64,000 nt of DNA from Chryseobacterium nakagawai (GTDB taxonomy: Bacteria; Bacteroidota; Bacteroidia; Flavobacteriales; Weeksellaceae): positions 4,456,501 through 4,520,500 of the forward strand of contig NZ_LR134386.1 in the NCBI RefSeq assembly GCF_900637665.1, given 5' to 3'. Below the pieces are notes generated by a model that worked only from the letters and a program-made list of their open reading frames with translations, had not been told where the DNA came from and did no database searches. Positions 46,046-56,000 of the stretch are shown piece by piece. A program made the translations under genes and the position numbers. The number at the start of each line of letters is the position of its first letter. The first letter of the stretch is position 1.

Positions 46046-48013
46046 TTAGTGATTTTTAGATTTTTCATTACTGTTGTTGTTGATTTCCTTTTCAGCATGA
46101 TGCTCTATTTTGTTTCCACTGCTTACTTCCATCCCTTTTAAGGAAATGGTTTTATGTCCTTTTTCACCATAGGTTTCCATATCTCCTTTTACGTAATGCG
46201 TAAGTTTTCCAATGACATTGGTGACAAAATCTTTTCCTACCGTAAGCATATTCATCATTCCTACACTGGAAGATTTATTAATTCCTATAGATTCATTTGA
46301 GCTCATTTGAACTGTAGTATTCATATTCTGTCCAACATTCATTGATAAGTTTCCACCTGCATTGAAGGTAATATCATTAGGTGCTGTAATAATAATATTT
46401 CCCTGTCCGTCCATCAGGTAGTTATTTCCGCTAGGATCTATAATATTCACGCTCTTTTCATCATCATTCATCAGAATTTTTATTCCGGATTTGGTCTGTA
46501 TGGATCTCATGTGATTATTAGCACCGCCTCCAAGACCTGTTCCGCCATGAAACATTCCTCCCATCACAAAAGGTCTGTCAGGATGTCCATGTTGGAAGTT
46601 AACCATTACCTGATCTCCTACTTCAGGGATCGCTACATATCCTCGATTTTGTGTAATCTGGTCTGTTCCTCCTGCATCAGGGCTCATCATCCTGATAAAA
46701 TCAGTGGTTTCATTAAGCTGCCAGTCAAATCTTACGCTGATTCTCCCTTGTCCTGAAGGATCAGTATTGGAAACTACTGTTGCAATCTGTGGCTCTGGTC
46801 TTGGAATATAAAATTCCGGTTTTGGCATATAGCCTGTTCCTTCAGATATAGCTTCGAAGCTTCCGGTATAATATCCTCGGGCATTTACCTCATGAACCGT
46901 TTCGGTAATCATAAGGGTCGTAAGGTGGTTCGTTTTGTTGGAGTCCTGCTCTCGTATTTTTATATCTGCCACACATCCCGGATGAAGGAAAGGAATGGAA
47001 GTTGAGCCTGAAACATTCATGACCTCTACGGCTTTACTTCCAGAAGCACTTTTTTGGGAATATTCTACATCAAGATGCGTAACGGCCCTTATGGGAGCTA
47101 CTCTTAAAGAAGGAGTCTTATAAATTCTTTTATTATTTTTATAAGCTGTCTGGGCTAAATCTCCCAAATGTTTTACAGATATTTCTCCTGAAGTCAGCTT
47201 TTCATTTTCACTACTGTTATAACCATAAAATTGTGGTTTGATAGGAACTGCCCTGAGTTCTATCCTTACATCATTCACATTGCTACCTTCAATTAACTGG
47301 ATGTGTTGATTACCGGATTTTGGAAGCTTTCCAAAATGCAGAACATACCCATCATAAAAGAACTGTTCTCCATACGCTTCAGCCATTCTTGCCAGATAAT
47401 TATAGTGTGTTTCATCATACTGACTGCTATAAAGAATCTGAGAGGTATCATTGGTATCAATATTAAAATCAAAATCAGAGCTGTCAAGTCCCTGTTTAAG
47501 GATTTCATTAGCAATAATTCCCATATTTACGGGTTGGTTTCCGCCAAAGCTTTGGGTATGGGAAGCTCCATCCAGCAAAATCGTTGGGCTTTGCCCTTTA
47601 AGGACAATATCTCCAAGACTGGTCTTTTCCCGGCTGAACCCAACCCGAGTAATTACTCCTACAAATGACATGTTGGGTGTATCTTCTACATCTTTGTAAG
47701 AGAAAGTAGCGGTTAATCTTTTCCCCAATAGCTTATGGGCATCTTCCAGCTTTTGAGTCTGTTTGTTTTCCAGACTGTCATGGGCAAGAATAATTTCAAA
47801 TTCATGATGCCTTACGGCACTTTGTATTAGTTTGAAGTGTTTGAAATGCGTGACAGGTTTGCCATTCGCATGAACTTCAAGTTTTACCACTCGATTAATT
47901 CCTGCTATCTGATTTTCCGAAATAGCTTTAGCATTGCTCTCGTGGGTAAAGGCTCTTTTTCTTAATTTTGAATACTCCTCATTCGAGGGAACTTCATTGG
48001 TGTTGTTTTTCAT
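46046..48013 (-). CDS. vgrG: Type VI secretion spike protein VgrG
   Basis: ATG 48013 gives 655 residues. The N-terminal ~400 residues form the phage gp27-like part (NRVVKLEVHANGKPVTHFKHF, FEIILAHDSL, LARMAEAYGEQFFYDG). A gp5-like OB fold follows near 430-510 (VVSNTDPSGQGRISVRFDW, GYVAIPEVGDQVMVNFQHGHPDRPFVMG), then a beta-helix needle with IIDPSGNNYLMDGQGNIIITAPNDI. It forms the trimeric tip of the T6SS tube and carries the effector at its end. No other T6SS core genes lie in the window, so this is an orphan vgrG module served by machinery elsewhere. Confidence 0.92.
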   Translation of the reverse strand: MKNNTNEVPSNEEYSKLRKRAFTHESNAKAISENQIAGINRVVKLEVHANGKPVTHFKHFKLIQSAVRHHEFEIILAHDSLENKQTQKLEDAHKLLGKRLTATFSYKDVEDTPNMSFVGVITRVGFSREKTSLGDIVLKGQSPTILLDGASHTQSFGGNQPVNMGIIANEILKQGLDSSDFDFNIDTNDTSQILYSSQYDETHYNYLARMAEAYGEQFFYDGYVLHFGKLPKSGNQHIQLIEGSNVNDVRIELRAVPIKPQFYGYNSSENEKLTSGEISVKHLGDLAQTAYKNNKRIYKTPSLRVAPIRAVTHLDVEYSQKSASGSKAVEVMNVSGSTSIPFLHPGCVADIKIREQDSNKTNHLTTLMITETVHEVNARGYYTGSFEAISEGTGYMPKPEFYIPRPEPQIATVVSNTDPSGQGRISVRFDWQLNETTDFIRMMSPDAGGTDQITQNRGYVAIPEVGDQVMVNFQHGHPDRPFVMGGMFHGGTGLGGGANNHMRSIQTKSGIKILMNDDEKSVNIIDPSGNNYLMDGQGNIIITAPNDITFNAGGNLSMNVGQNMNTTVQMSSNESIGINKSSSVGMMNMLTVGKDFVTNVIGKLTHYVKGDMETYGEKGHKTISLKGMEVSSGNKIEHHAEKEINNNSNEKSKNH

Positions 48014-48389
48014 TTGTGTGTTTTTTAAATAGTGAACCAATCTCCCAAAAGGAAACTTTTATTCTTAATATTCGTTAAATATTTGATGGTCAATTGTTCT
48101 TCTCAAAGAATTAGGGACGATCTCATGTAGATGAGATTAGGGAGTATATCATTTGTGTTGTTTTTAGTGTTTATATTCAAATATAATAAAATCCACAAAT
48201 AAATCACACATCATAGAAAACATATAGACAAATAATACTATTCAGTAAATAATATCATTAAGATACGATCATAAAAAGTTGACAGTGCCTCTCTATTTTT
48301 CATCTATTAAAATTAATCAAAGTTTAACCTAAGAAATAGAGCCAGAAACTGGACGAATTATTACTTTTGATAAAATATACACTTTTAGA
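48014..48389. other. Divergent intergenic region between vgrG and ppk1
   Basis: About 376 bases are AT-rich with no gene. A small hairpin ATCTCAT-GTAG-ATGAGAT lies at 48120-48137; it is short and its role is unclear. Promoters for both directions must lie here. Confidence 0.4.
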
Positions 48390-50462
48390 ATGTCATTACA
48401 CTTTAATCCACGAGATATTACATGGTTAGCCTTTAATGAAAGGGTTTTACAGGAAGCCATGGATGAAAAAGTTCCTTTACATTTAAGAATACGTTTTCTT
48501 GGAATCTTCTCTAACAATCTGGATGAGTTCTTCCGGGTACGTGTTGCCGGATTAAAGCGTGCCATGGACTTTAAGGAAAAGGTAATTGCCGAGTCCTTTT
48601 ATCAGCCTCCCTCTAAAATTCTTCAGCGAATCAATGAAATTGTGATGAAGCAACAGCTGAATTTCGATAAAACCTGGAAAACTATCCAGACTGAAATGGC
48701 AGATCATAAAGTCTTTATCAAAAATTCTAAAAACCTGACAGCATTGCAAAAAGATTTTGTCAGAAACTACTTTGACGAAGTGGTGGAATCTAATGTAATC
48801 CCTATTCTTCTTCATGAAAATACCCCAATGCCTTACCTCAGAGATAAAAGTCTCTATCTTGGAGTGGCCATGAGGAAAAAAGACTGGCAATATTCCAGCA
48901 ACTACGCCATTATTGAAATTCCTTCCCGATTTGTAGGAAGATTTGTATTGCTTCCAACTGAAAATCCTGAAGAAAAAAATGTAATGCTTCTTGAAGATGT
49001 AATTACCTTCAACTTGCCTCACATTTTCTCTTATTTCGGATATGATGAATTTGCCGCTAATGCTTTTAAAGTAACCAAAGATGCTGAACTGGATCTGGAT
49101 AATGACATCCGTACCAACTTCGCAGAAAAAATAGAAAAGGGGCTTAAAAACCGAAGAAAAGGAAAACCTACCCGTTTTGTTTTTGATAAAGATATGGATA
49201 AGGCACTGCTGGAACTCTTGATCAGAAAACTAAACCTGACCAAGAAAGACAGCATTATTCCCGGAGGAAAAATCCATAATTTCAAACACTTTATGGACTT
49301 CCCTGATGTTTTTGAAACCTATACAAGACCTGTTGAAAGAACTTCTTTCACTCATCAGGCCTTTGAACATGGCGAAAGAGTAACAGACGTCATCATGAAG
49401 GAAGATGTACTGCTTACTTTCCCCTATCATAAATACAATCCGGTGATTGATCTTCTGCGTGAAGCAGCCATGGATCCGGATGTAAAATCCATACAAATCA
49501 CGGCGTACAGACTGGCCAGTAATTCAAAAATAAGCAATGCATTAATCTATGCAGCCAGAAATGGTAAAGAAGTAACAGTAATGCTTGAGCTGCAGGCAAG
49601 ATTTGATGAAGAATCTAATCTGGAGTGGAAAGAGATGCTGGAGCCGGAAGGAATTACCGTTCTGATAGGGCTTCCAAACAAAAAGGTTCATGCGAAACTT
49701 TGTGTTATAAAAAAGAGAGCCCACAACAAAACCATCCAATATGGATTTGTAAGTACCGGAAATTTCAACGAGAAGACAGCAAGAATCTATGGAGACCATT
49801 TGCTTCTGACTTCTGATCGTGGGATAATGGCAGACATCAACAAAGTATTCAATGTACTGAAAAAACCAAAAGATGACTATCTTCCGATTTTGAAAACCTG
49901 TAAAAATTTATTGGTTTGCCCCCAATTTATGCGTGAAAAGATTGTTCACCATATTGATAGGGAAATTGAAGAAGCTAAAGCAGGAAGAAAAGCTGAAATC
50001 ATCGTTAAGGCCAATTCTTTAAGTGACCGATTATTAATTGAAAAATTATATGACGCAGCCACAGTAGGTGTAACCATAAGACTCATTGTAAGAGGAATTT
50101 ATTGTGCTGTAAATCAAAGGGAATTTAAAGAAAAAATTAAGGCTATCAGTATTGTAGACGAGTATTTGGAACATGCCAGAGTAATGTACTTCTACAATAA
50201 AGGAGCTGAAGATATGTATATTTCTTCTGCCGACTGGATGACCAGAAACCTTGATTACAGAATTGAAGCAGCTGCCAAAATAACCGATAAGAACCTTAAA
50301 AAAGAATTAAAAGACATTCTTGACATTCAGCTTAGAGATAATGTAAAAGCAAGGATTTTAGATAAAAAGCTGAGCAATGAATACATAAGGAATGATAAAA
50401 AGGAATGCAGATCACAAATAGAAACTTATAACTATCTAAAGGCTAAAACCAATAAAAAATGA
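48390..50462 (+). CDS. ppk1: Polyphosphate kinase 1
   Basis: The 690-residue enzyme makes polyphosphate from ATP reversibly. N-domain line FNPRDITWLAFNERVLQEA, the head domain, and the catalytic PLD-like domain are seen: NKKVHAKLCVIKK with the autophosphorylated His at residue 434 (His435 in E. coli), then GFVSTGNFNEKTARIYGDH, and a second motif near IYISSADWMTRNLDYRIE. Length and motifs fit PPK1. It is followed by a broken small gene and then an exopolyphosphatase, so synthesis and breakdown genes sit together. Confidence 0.95.
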   Translation: MSLHFNPRDITWLAFNERVLQEAMDEKVPLHLRIRFLGIFSNNLDEFFRVRVAGLKRAMDFKEKVIAESFYQPPSKILQRINEIVMKQQLNFDKTWKTIQTEMADHKVFIKNSKNLTALQKDFVRNYFDEVVESNVIPILLHENTPMPYLRDKSLYLGVAMRKKDWQYSSNYAIIEIPSRFVGRFVLLPTENPEEKNVMLLEDVITFNLPHIFSYFGYDEFAANAFKVTKDAELDLDNDIRTNFAEKIEKGLKNRRKGKPTRFVFDKDMDKALLELLIRKLNLTKKDSIIPGGKIHNFKHFMDFPDVFETYTRPVERTSFTHQAFEHGERVTDVIMKEDVLLTFPYHKYNPVIDLLREAAMDPDVKSIQITAYRLASNSKISNALIYAARNGKEVTVMLELQARFDEESNLEWKEMLEPEGITVLIGLPNKKVHAKLCVIKKRAHNKTIQYGFVSTGNFNEKTARIYGDHLLLTSDRGIMADINKVFNVLKKPKDDYLPILKTCKNLLVCPQFMREKIVHHIDREIEEAKAGRKAEIIVKANSLSDRLLIEKLYDAATVGVTIRLIVRGIYCAVNQREFKEKIKAISIVDEYLEHARVMYFYNKGAEDMYISSADWMTRNLDYRIEAAAKITDKNLKKELKDILDIQLRDNVKARILDKKLSNEYIRNDKKECRSQIETYNYLKAKTNKK

Positions 50463-50473
50463 CACATTTTTAA

Positions 50474-50791
50474 ATGATAAAACTTCTTTTTTTTCTGATT
50501 CCTGTTGTATTTGTCAGTGCTCAACAAAAGGCAATTTCTCATTTTTCTATCGAGGACTATAAGTAATGAAGAATAAGCAACCCAGGTTGTACATTTGTAA
50601 ATAAAGAGGGAAAATCTCCTTATGATTACGGAGAAGAACCGTACAGCAGCAGCATTTTCAGAAAGAAAAATTATTTTTATATTATGATCAGTACCAGAAA
50701 TAATACTACTGATTTCTATTTTTTTGATAATTTTGAGAAATTTTTAGGTAAAGACTTACCTTTATATAAGCAATCTATAAAAGACTATTAA
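50474..50791 (+). pseudogene. Broken small secreted-protein gene between ppk1 and ppx
   Basis: ATG 50474 begins a signal-peptide-like sequence (MIKLLFFLIPVVFVSAQQ) that runs to EDYK, then meets TAA TGA at 50564-50569. The same frame then continues without a stop to 50791, with coding-like sequence (GCTFVNKEGKSPYDYGEEPY, DFYFFDNFEKFLGKDLPLYK). So one ~105-codon gene seems interrupted by two adjacent stop codons. It lies 11 bases after ppk1 and 4 bases before the exopolyphosphatase ATG. Function unknown; a read error would also explain it. Confidence 0.55.
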
Positions 50792-50795
50792 AAAA

Positions 50796-51680
50796 ATGAA
50801 GATAGCAGCGATAGACATAGGGAGTAATGCAGCCCGCCTTCTCATCAATGAAGTAAAGATAAATAATAAAAAGCCGGAATTCATTAAACTCAACCTTCTT
50901 AGAATCCCTCTGAGATTGGGTATGGACGTATTTACCATAGGAAAAATAGGTCCCGAAAGAGAAAAAATGGTTGTTGATTCTATGAAGATTTTCAGCGACC
51001 TGATGAAGATCTACAAAGTAGACCATTACAGAGCCTGTGCCACCAGTGCCATGCGTGATGCTGCCAATGGTGATGAAATTATCAGGCAAGTGCAGGAAGC
51101 TTCCGGTATCAATATTGAAATTATTTCCGGAGATGAAGAAGCTACCTTGATTTATGAAAACCATGTAGCAGAAGGTCTTGACAAAGAGTTTGCTTATTTA
51201 TATATTGACGTAGGAGGAGGTTCCACAGAGCTTACCTTCTATGAAAACGGTAAAATGGTCTATGAAAGATCTTTCAATATCGGAACAATCCGTCTTCTTA
51301 ACAATCTTGTTACCATAGAAAACTGGAAGGAAATGAGGGAAGAAATTAAAAAGAATATTGTCAGCAAAAAACCAATTGTGGCCATCGGATCAGGAGGTAA
51401 TATCAATAAGGTATTCTCCATGAGCAAAACTAAAGACGGCAAACCAATGTCTTTAGCCCATCTGAAAAAGGTTCACAAAGAATTTAATGAGCTTTCTGTA
51501 GAAGAAAGAATGACAAAACATAGCCTTAGGGAAGACAGAGCCGATGTATTGGTTCATGCTTTAAGTATTTTCAACAACGTAATGGCCTGGTCGGATATCA
51601 ATAAAATTTTTGTTCCGAAAATTTCCGTTGCAGATGGATTAATCCAGAATATTTACAGCCAATTACAACATAAGAAATAG
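50796..51680 (+). CDS. ppx: Exopolyphosphatase / guanosine pentaphosphatase family protein
   Basis: The 294-residue protein has the Ppx/GppA (PF02541) actin-like ATPase motifs AAIDIGSNAARLLI, YIDVGGGSTELTFYENG and VAIGSGGNINKV. It hydrolyses terminal phosphates of polyphosphate or pppGpp. It is short compared with E. coli Ppx (513) and lacks the C-terminal HD-like domains, as do many Bacteroidota members. Adjacent to ppk1 on the same strand, which supports a polyphosphate role. Confidence 0.88.
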   Translation: MKIAAIDIGSNAARLLINEVKINNKKPEFIKLNLLRIPLRLGMDVFTIGKIGPEREKMVVDSMKIFSDLMKIYKVDHYRACATSAMRDAANGDEIIRQVQEASGINIEIISGDEEATLIYENHVAEGLDKEFAYLYIDVGGGSTELTFYENGKMVYERSFNIGTIRLLNNLVTIENWKEMREEIKKNIVSKKPIVAIGSGGNINKVFSMSKTKDGKPMSLAHLKKVHKEFNELSVEERMTKHSLREDRADVLVHALSIFNNVMAWSDINKIFVPKISVADGLIQNIYSQLQHKK

Positions 51681-51700
51681 TTTTAAAACATACTTTCATC

Positions 51701-51727
51701 AAAACCGGACAATTGTTGTTCGGTTTT
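51701..51727 (+). terminator. Terminator after ppx
   Basis: Hairpin with outer arms AAAACCG and CGGTTTT and inner ACAATTGT palindrome, followed by a T-rich stretch; 20 bases after the ppx stop codon. Confidence 0.6.
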
Positions 51728-51996
51728 ATTTTTTAGAAGCTATTCCTGCTTTCCACTATATCTTTTTCACCCTCATCTTCAAAAGCCATACAGAAAAAGG
51801 ATGCCGTTTCAATCAGGGCTAAAATCTTATCGCTCATCACCTACTTTTGCCGTTCATTACTAATGTGACGAAGCCAATCTCAACATCATTACAAACAGAA
51901 AATTACACCCCAAATCATCACGTTATTTAGCTTTTGGCTAAAGCTCATCCTTATTGATATTGATGTCCGTATGGAGAATAGGTATTTAACGGCAAT

Positions 51997-52050
51997 ACTT
52001 TTTACTTTTTACTTTTTACTTTTTACTTTTTACTTTTTACTTTTTACTTT
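51997..52050. repeat. Tandem ACTTTTT heptamer repeat, about 7.7 copies
   Basis: The unit ACTTTTT is repeated seven times exactly plus ACTTT, ending 63 bases upstream of the ATG at 52114. A homogenous short tandem repeat in this position may vary in copy number by slippage and could affect promoter spacing. Confidence 0.85.
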
Positions 52051-52113
52051 ATCTAAAAAAAAATAAAGTAATTCTCTACCCTTATTCGTCATACAACTAT
52101 CAATAGCAAAACA

Positions 52114-52767
52114 ATGAACTCAATCAAAATAATTCTTACAGGAGCTACCGGAATGGTAGGCGAAGGTGTTTTAATGGAATGCCTTGAAAATCCCAATGTA
52201 TCTGAGATCCTGAGTGTCAGTCGAAAACCATCAGGAAAAAAGCATCCTAAACTGAAAGAATATCTCGTTCCGGACTTTTTATCCATCGATATCCATGATG
52301 AAAATCTCAAAGGTTATGATGCCTGTTTCTTTTGTGCAGGAATAAGCAGCGTGGGGATGAATGAAGAAGATTACACCAAAATCACTTACGAAACCACGAT
52401 ACATTTTGCAGAAGCTGTTTTACATCAAAATCCCGAAATAGTATTCAATTACGTATCCGGAGCCAGTACCGACAGCACTGAAAGCGGAAAATTGATGTGG
52501 GCACGAGTGAAAGGCAGAACAGAAAACACCTTAAAAAGAATGAGTTTTAAAGGAGCTTATAATTTCAGACCTGGATTTATGAAACCTGTTGAGGGCCAAA
52601 TTAATGTGAAATGGTTTTTCAAACCTTTTATTTGGTTTTTTCCTATTTTTTTACCATCAAAATCACTAACTTTACATGAAGTTGGAAAAGCAATGATCAA
52701 TGCTGTCAAAAAAGGCTATCCTTCTTCAACTTTAGAAATTCGAGATATTAAAAATTTAGCGATATGA
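52114..52767 (+). CDS. NAD(P)-binding epimerase-like protein
   Basis: The 217-residue protein has an N-terminal dinucleotide-binding Rossmann motif (IILTGATGMVGEGVLMECL, GxxGxxG type), a YVSGASTDSTESGKLMWARVKGRTE line like atypical SDRs (NAD-dependent epimerase/NmrA-like), and FRPGFMKP. The substrate is unknown. Its stop overlaps the ATG of a small membrane protein gene (ATGA at 52764-52767). The tandem heptamer repeat lies 63 bases upstream. Confidence 0.78.
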   Translation: MNSIKIILTGATGMVGEGVLMECLENPNVSEILSVSRKPSGKKHPKLKEYLVPDFLSIDIHDENLKGYDACFFCAGISSVGMNEEDYTKITYETTIHFAEAVLHQNPEIVFNYVSGASTDSTESGKLMWARVKGRTENTLKRMSFKGAYNFRPGFMKPVEGQINVKWFFKPFIWFFPIFLPSKSLTLHEVGKAMINAVKKGYPSSTLEIRDIKNLAI

Positions 52768-52913
52768 GAGACATGTTAAAAAGAATTGTTCTGGTTATTT
52801 TTGTACTCTTGGTTCTGACTGCAGTTTCAGGGTTTCTGTATATGCAAAAACATCCTCTGGAAGGAGCTAAATCAGGAACAATGTTAAACTTTTCAGGTAA
52901 AACTGCAAAATAA
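52764..52913 (+). CDS. 49-residue single-pass membrane protein
   Basis: ATG 52764 overlaps the TGA of the epimerase-like gene (ATGA), a sign of translational coupling. The protein has one hydrophobic helix (about residues 7-27, RIVLVIFVLLVLTAVSGFLY) and a short tail rich in Gly/Ser/Lys. Function unknown; real status is supported by the overlap and the topology. Confidence 0.5.
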   Translation: MRDMLKRIVLVIFVLLVLTAVSGFLYMQKHPLEGAKSGTMLNFSGKTAK

Positions 52914-53042
52914 CTGAATCTCAATACCGTAATTCTATTTATTATCAGAAAAAGACCTATTTTTTAAACATTTCTTAAAATTCTATTAAAATAGTTATCA
53001 AACATAAAGTTCATTTTTGTAAATATCTAATTGAAGTCAAAA

Positions 53043-56000
53043 ATGATCAACAACTACCTATTAAAAGGGTCTGTTGTAGCCGCATTCTTTTTTCAGAGCG
53101 GACTATTCGGACAGACGCTTATCCATTATTGGAATTTTAACAATAATTCATCCGAAGCCGCCATCACTGCACCTTCATCTACACTGGGCAATGGCTCTCT
53201 TGTCTCTATAGCAGGAGGGACAAGCGTAATAGATTTTGCCGGCGGTACCGGACAAAACTTTAATATTGATAATCTCAATGCCAGAAACGGAGATCTATCC
53301 GGAACCCATTTAAGATTCAACAATCCTATTGGGGGTGCTTTACAGTTTAATCTGCCAACAACAGGTTACAATAATGTCATCGTAAAGTTTACAACCAGAA
53401 GATCAGGACAGGGAGCGGGAACGCAGACATGGTCTTATACAACGGATGGAACTACTTTTGTGCCCTATCAAACTGTTACCCCTCAGGATGCCAATCCACA
53501 ATTAATTAGTTTTGATTTTTCTGCCGTAGCAGGTGTTTCAAATAACCCCAACTTTAAATTAAAGGTTGAATTCTCTGCAATAGGCGGCGGAACAGGTGGT
53601 AACAACCGTTTTGACAACTTTACGGTAGATGCAAGTCCGGCTGGAGGTGTTGATACAACTCCACCAACCACCGCGTATCTTCCAACTAACAATACCAATA
53701 ACGCTTCAAGTATTATTAATCCTACCATTTCCTTTAATGAAAATGTAAGATTGACCGATAATTCTGCGATCACCGATTCTAATGCACAAAATCTTGTAGA
53801 CTTCCGTCTAGGAAACGCTACAGGCACCCAAGTTCCCTTCACAACAACTTTTAGCAACAACACCATCACGATCATTCCAACTTCCGGCTTAGTACCGGGC
53901 CAAATGTATTATCTGGCGCTTAAACCCAATACGGTTGAAGATTTTAGTGACAATGCAGTAACAGCCATAACATCCTCCACATTTACCACTGCCGGGACCT
54001 CTATTTCTCTTGAGAAAAACTTCATCAAAGTGGAAGAGAATGCAGGGACATTGGCTTTCAAAATTAACGTAGCAAATCCTTCTACAGCAACAGTGAATCT
54101 GGTTGTAAAACCGGCTCCTTTCAGTACGGCAGACAGCAATGATTTCACACTAGCAAATCAAACCATCAATATCAATCCTTCCACCACGAGCTATACAGTC
54201 AATATACCTATTATTGATGATACACTGGAAGAACAAAAAGCAGAATATTTTGTAGTAAGTCTTGAAAACCCAACAGGAGCAACCATTTCAGGAGATCACT
54301 CTGCAACCATTTATATTGTAGATAATGATAAGCCAGCACCTGTTCCTTCTCATGAGATTAAACTGAATTATATTGGAAGCTTTGATCCTTCCGGAAACAA
54401 TAACAGTTCTACAGAAATTGTTGTCCATGATCCGGCAACTCAAAGGCTTTTCACCATCAGCTCTCTTACAGATGTCTTTGATATTATTGATTTCAGTAGT
54501 CCTACTACTCCATCGGTAATTAAGACCGTCAATATGGCTTCCTACGGCGGTATCACCAGTATTGCTGTAAAAAATGGGATTATTGCAGCAGCCTCTCCAA
54601 ATACCAACCCACAACAAAATGGCTCTGTCGTTTTCTTTGATATTAACGGAAATTTCCTGAAACAAGTAACCGTAGGAGCTCTACCGGATATGGTAACCTT
54701 TACTCCAGATGGAACAAAAGTGATTACTGCTAATGAAGGAGAGCCTAATGATACTTATACGGTAGATCCTGAAGGAACCATCAGTATTATTGATATTTCA
54801 GGAGGTATTGCTAACCTTACCCAAAATAACGTCACTACTCTGAACTTTAATAATTTTGATTCTCAGGTAGCTGCTTTAACCGCTACAGGTTTAAGAAAAG
54901 TAAGAACCAACAATACGCTTTCACAAGATCTGGAACCTGAATATGTTACAGTAAGTACTGACAGCCAAAAAGCCTGGGTAACGCTTCAGGAAAATAACGC
55001 CATTGCTGAAGTAGATCTTACCACTAAAAATATTACGGGAATCTGGGGCCTAGGTAAAAAGGATATGAGTCTTCCGGGGAATGGTTTTGATGCATCAGAT
55101 AATAATGGAGAAATTCTTATCGCCAACTGGCCTGTAAAAGCGTACTACCTTCCTGATGCTGTACAAAATTATAAGGTAGGAAATACCAACTATATTGTAA
55201 CCGCCAATGAAGGAGATGAAAAAGATCTTCCCGGATACAGTGAAAGAACAACTGTGGGAGCCAACATTTATACTTTAGATCCTGCAATTTTCCCTAATGC
55301 CGATATATTAAAGGCTTCTTACAACCTGGGAAGATTCAGAGTTTCATCTGCTACCGGAAATACTGATGGCGATGCCGATTTTGAAGAAATTGCAGCATTA
55401 GGAGCCCGTTCGTTCTCTATTTTTAATGCGGATACGAAACAACAGGTCTATGACAGCGGAGATCAGTTTGAAAGATATATTGCTGCTAATCATCCATTAA
55501 TTTTCAATGCAGATAATGAGTCTAATACCATTAAAAGCAGAAGCCGGGCAAAAGGTCCTGAGCCGGAAGGAGTTGCTCTTGGAAAAATTAATGGGCAAAC
55601 CTATGCTTTCATTACCCTGGAAAGAACAGGCGGCGTAATGGTTTACAATATCACCAATCCAAACAATCCTACTTTTACAGATTATAAACACTCCCGTTCT
55701 ACCTCAGCGTACGGTGGAGATAACGGCCCTGAAGGAATCATTTATATTGCTCCGGAAAATACTACAACTCAGAAAGGGTATGCTATTATTGCCAATGAGA
55801 TCAGTGGAACTTTATCTATGTATGAAGTGGCCCAGTCACCCACTTTAGCAACTGGCGAAGTAAAATCTGAAAAAGAGACCTTCAATCTATTCCCAAATCC
55901 GGTGAATAAAGGAAATACTTTATATTTCAACAGAAAACAGGACTATGAACTCTATGATATGTCCGGAAAGCTGATTGGAAAGGAAAAAAATGCTTTGCTA

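Larger units (their letters stand above)
51681..52113. other. Intergenic region with terminator and heptamer repeats
   Basis: The gap holds a terminator-like hairpin (51701-51727), a tandem heptamer array (51997-52050) and no open reading frame of note. Confidence 0.6.

Noticed and set aside
48120..48137. Small hairpin ATCTCAT-GTAG-ATGAGAT as a terminator or operator.
   Set aside because: Short, no T-run and no matching partner near the vgrG or ppk1 starts.
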